Part shown: piece after piece, positions 6,267 through 6,980 of the stretch
Layout of the letters: each line of letters begins with the position of its first letter
How positions within the stretch are numbered: the first letter of the stretch is position 1
DNA from: Paracoccaceae bacterium
GTDB taxonomy: Bacteria > Pseudomonadota > Alphaproteobacteria > Rhodobacterales > Rhodobacteraceae
NCBI GenBank assembly: GCA_007134805.1
Contig: SLKB01000319.1
Location: 1 to 6,980 of the forward strand
Length of the DNA stretch: 6,980 nt
Direction: 5' to 3'
The notes under the pieces: generated by a model
Seen by the model: the letters and a program-made list of their open reading frames with translations, nothing else
Databases searched by the model: none
What the model was told of the DNA's origin: nothing
Translations under genes and position numbers: made by a program

Positions 6267-6980
6267 TCAGTTCCAGCACGACACCAGCACAGTCAGATCG
6301 CCAGCGACCCGAGTGATCTGTTCAGGCCCGATATGCACATCTTCCCGCAGCGTCGCGTTCGGCACATCGTGGCGGTTCAGAAACTCCCGTATCGCCGCAG
6401 AATTGACTGCAAAATTCACTTCGACCGGCAATTGCCGCTGATCAGACTGCGGCTGACCGGACAAGAGCCCGATCACGGCGCCATTGGGCCCGAACACTGG
6501 CCCGCCGAAGTCGCCATGGCTGACCGAGGCCGTAAGCCGCAGCTTCTCTGGCTCACCCTCGAGCCCCTGATGATCATCGACCCGGCCAAAGGTCAGTACG
6601 GGGCGCGTCATGACATCCTCGAATGAAAACCCTGCAATGGTAATCTCCGAGCCGAGCGAGAGCGTGGTTGCGCTATCCTGAAACTGGGCGAAGGCCATGG
6701 GCACAAGGGGGGTCTCGGGCTCCAGCAGTGCCAGACCGATCGCTTCATCCCGCGCGATCACCCGCGCGTTGTAGGCCTCGTCGATCGTGATCCGCCCGCA
6801 TTGCGCGACTGTGCTCGTCGTGGTGAGCACTGTGCCCGTGGCATCCACATAGAACCCGGAGCGTGAGAAGGCCGGGCGACGAACCGCCAGTCCGGCCAGA
6901 AGCGCCTCGCGCGGCACGCTGCTCAGGGGGCCAGCACTCTCTGGGAGAGTGTCGCCAAAGGTCTGGAAGCTCGCCTCCAT
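6267..6980 (-). CDS. Trypsin-fold serine protease-like protein, apparently inactive; C-terminal part (5' end outside window)
   Basis: The visible 237 residues read leftward from the window edge and probably continue beyond it; the Met at the edge is unlikely to be the true start. The fold resembles the trypsin/HtrA-type domain: a strand GFYVDATGTVLTTTSTVAQC (42-61), a central ARDEAIGLALLEPE (76-89), and SHGDFGGPVFGPNGAVIGLL (154-173), followed by a short C-terminal tail ending in SCWN. In active relatives these stretches read roughly LTNAHVV, D..xDLALL and GDSGGP. Here the catalytic His, Asp and Ser positions align by eye with Ser55, Gly82 and Phe158, so no triad remains. The frame is intact, which argues for a retained non-enzymatic role rather than decay. 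Any signal peptide or N-terminal domain would lie off the right edge. I do not know its function. The gene is convergent with the amidotransferase, 26 bases apart. Confidence 0.75.
   Translation of the reverse strand: MEASFQTFGDTLPESAGPLSSVPREALLAGLAVRRPAFSRSGFYVDATGTVLTTTSTVAQCGRITIDEAYNARVIARDEAIGLALLEPETPLVPMAFAQFQDSATTLSLGSEITIAGFSFEDVMTRPVLTFGRVDDHQGLEGEPEKLRLTASVSHGDFGGPVFGPNGAVIGLLSGQPQSDQRQLPVEVNFAVNSAAIREFLNRHDVPNATLREDVHIGPEQITRVAGDLTVLVSCWN

Noticed and set aside
6241..6441. Short plus-strand frame starting right after the amidotransferase stop
   Set aside because: It runs antisense into the well-supported trypsin-fold gene and its translation has no recognisable feature.

Overview
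This window is GC-rich, bacterial and tightly packed. It most likely comes from an alphaproteobacterium of the Rhodobacterales/Rhodobacteraceae. The inference rests on high GC with C/G-ending codons, an apparent SAM-II riboswitch (a class typical of Alphaproteobacteria) in front of an O-succinylhomoserine sulfhydrylase gene, a FolE2-type GTP cyclohydrolase, and a degenerate trypsin-fold protein of a kind I recall from roseobacters. No rRNA, tRNA, CRISPR array, insertion sequence or phage gene is visible.

Layout. Bases 1-478 are the 3' end of metF (methylenetetrahydrofolate reductase). The next 166 bases are a control region: a sigma70-like promoter (about 493-520), a SAM-II aptamer (about 529-582) and an intrinsic terminator (592-620), in the order expected of a transcription attenuator. 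Five genes then run rightward with gaps of 83, 36, 33 and 20 bases: metZ (645-1826), folE2 (1910-3001), a PfkB-type sugar-phosphate kinase (3038-3991), a TrkH-type potassium transporter subunit (4025-5473) and a class I glutamine amidotransferase (5494-6240). A sixth gene converges from the right (6267 to the window edge, minus strand). It encodes the C-terminal part of a trypsin-fold protein in which all three catalytic positions appear to be replaced.

How the genes relate. MetF makes the methyl donor 5-methyl-THF, MetZ makes homocysteine, and FolE2 starts synthesis of the folate carrier, so the left half covers methionine and one-carbon supply and is apparently under SAM feedback. The sugar kinase, TrkH and amidotransferase have no obvious metabolic link to it and may simply share transcription. 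No terminator is visible between metZ and the amidotransferase, so the SAM attenuator could affect all five genes; internal promoters cannot be excluded.

Most interesting points: the promoter/SAM-II/terminator module with one departure from the aptamer consensus, the apparent pseudoprotease, and the altered NXXE motif in the PfkB-type kinase. Most of the window is ordinary core metabolism, and I see no clearly new multi-gene system.
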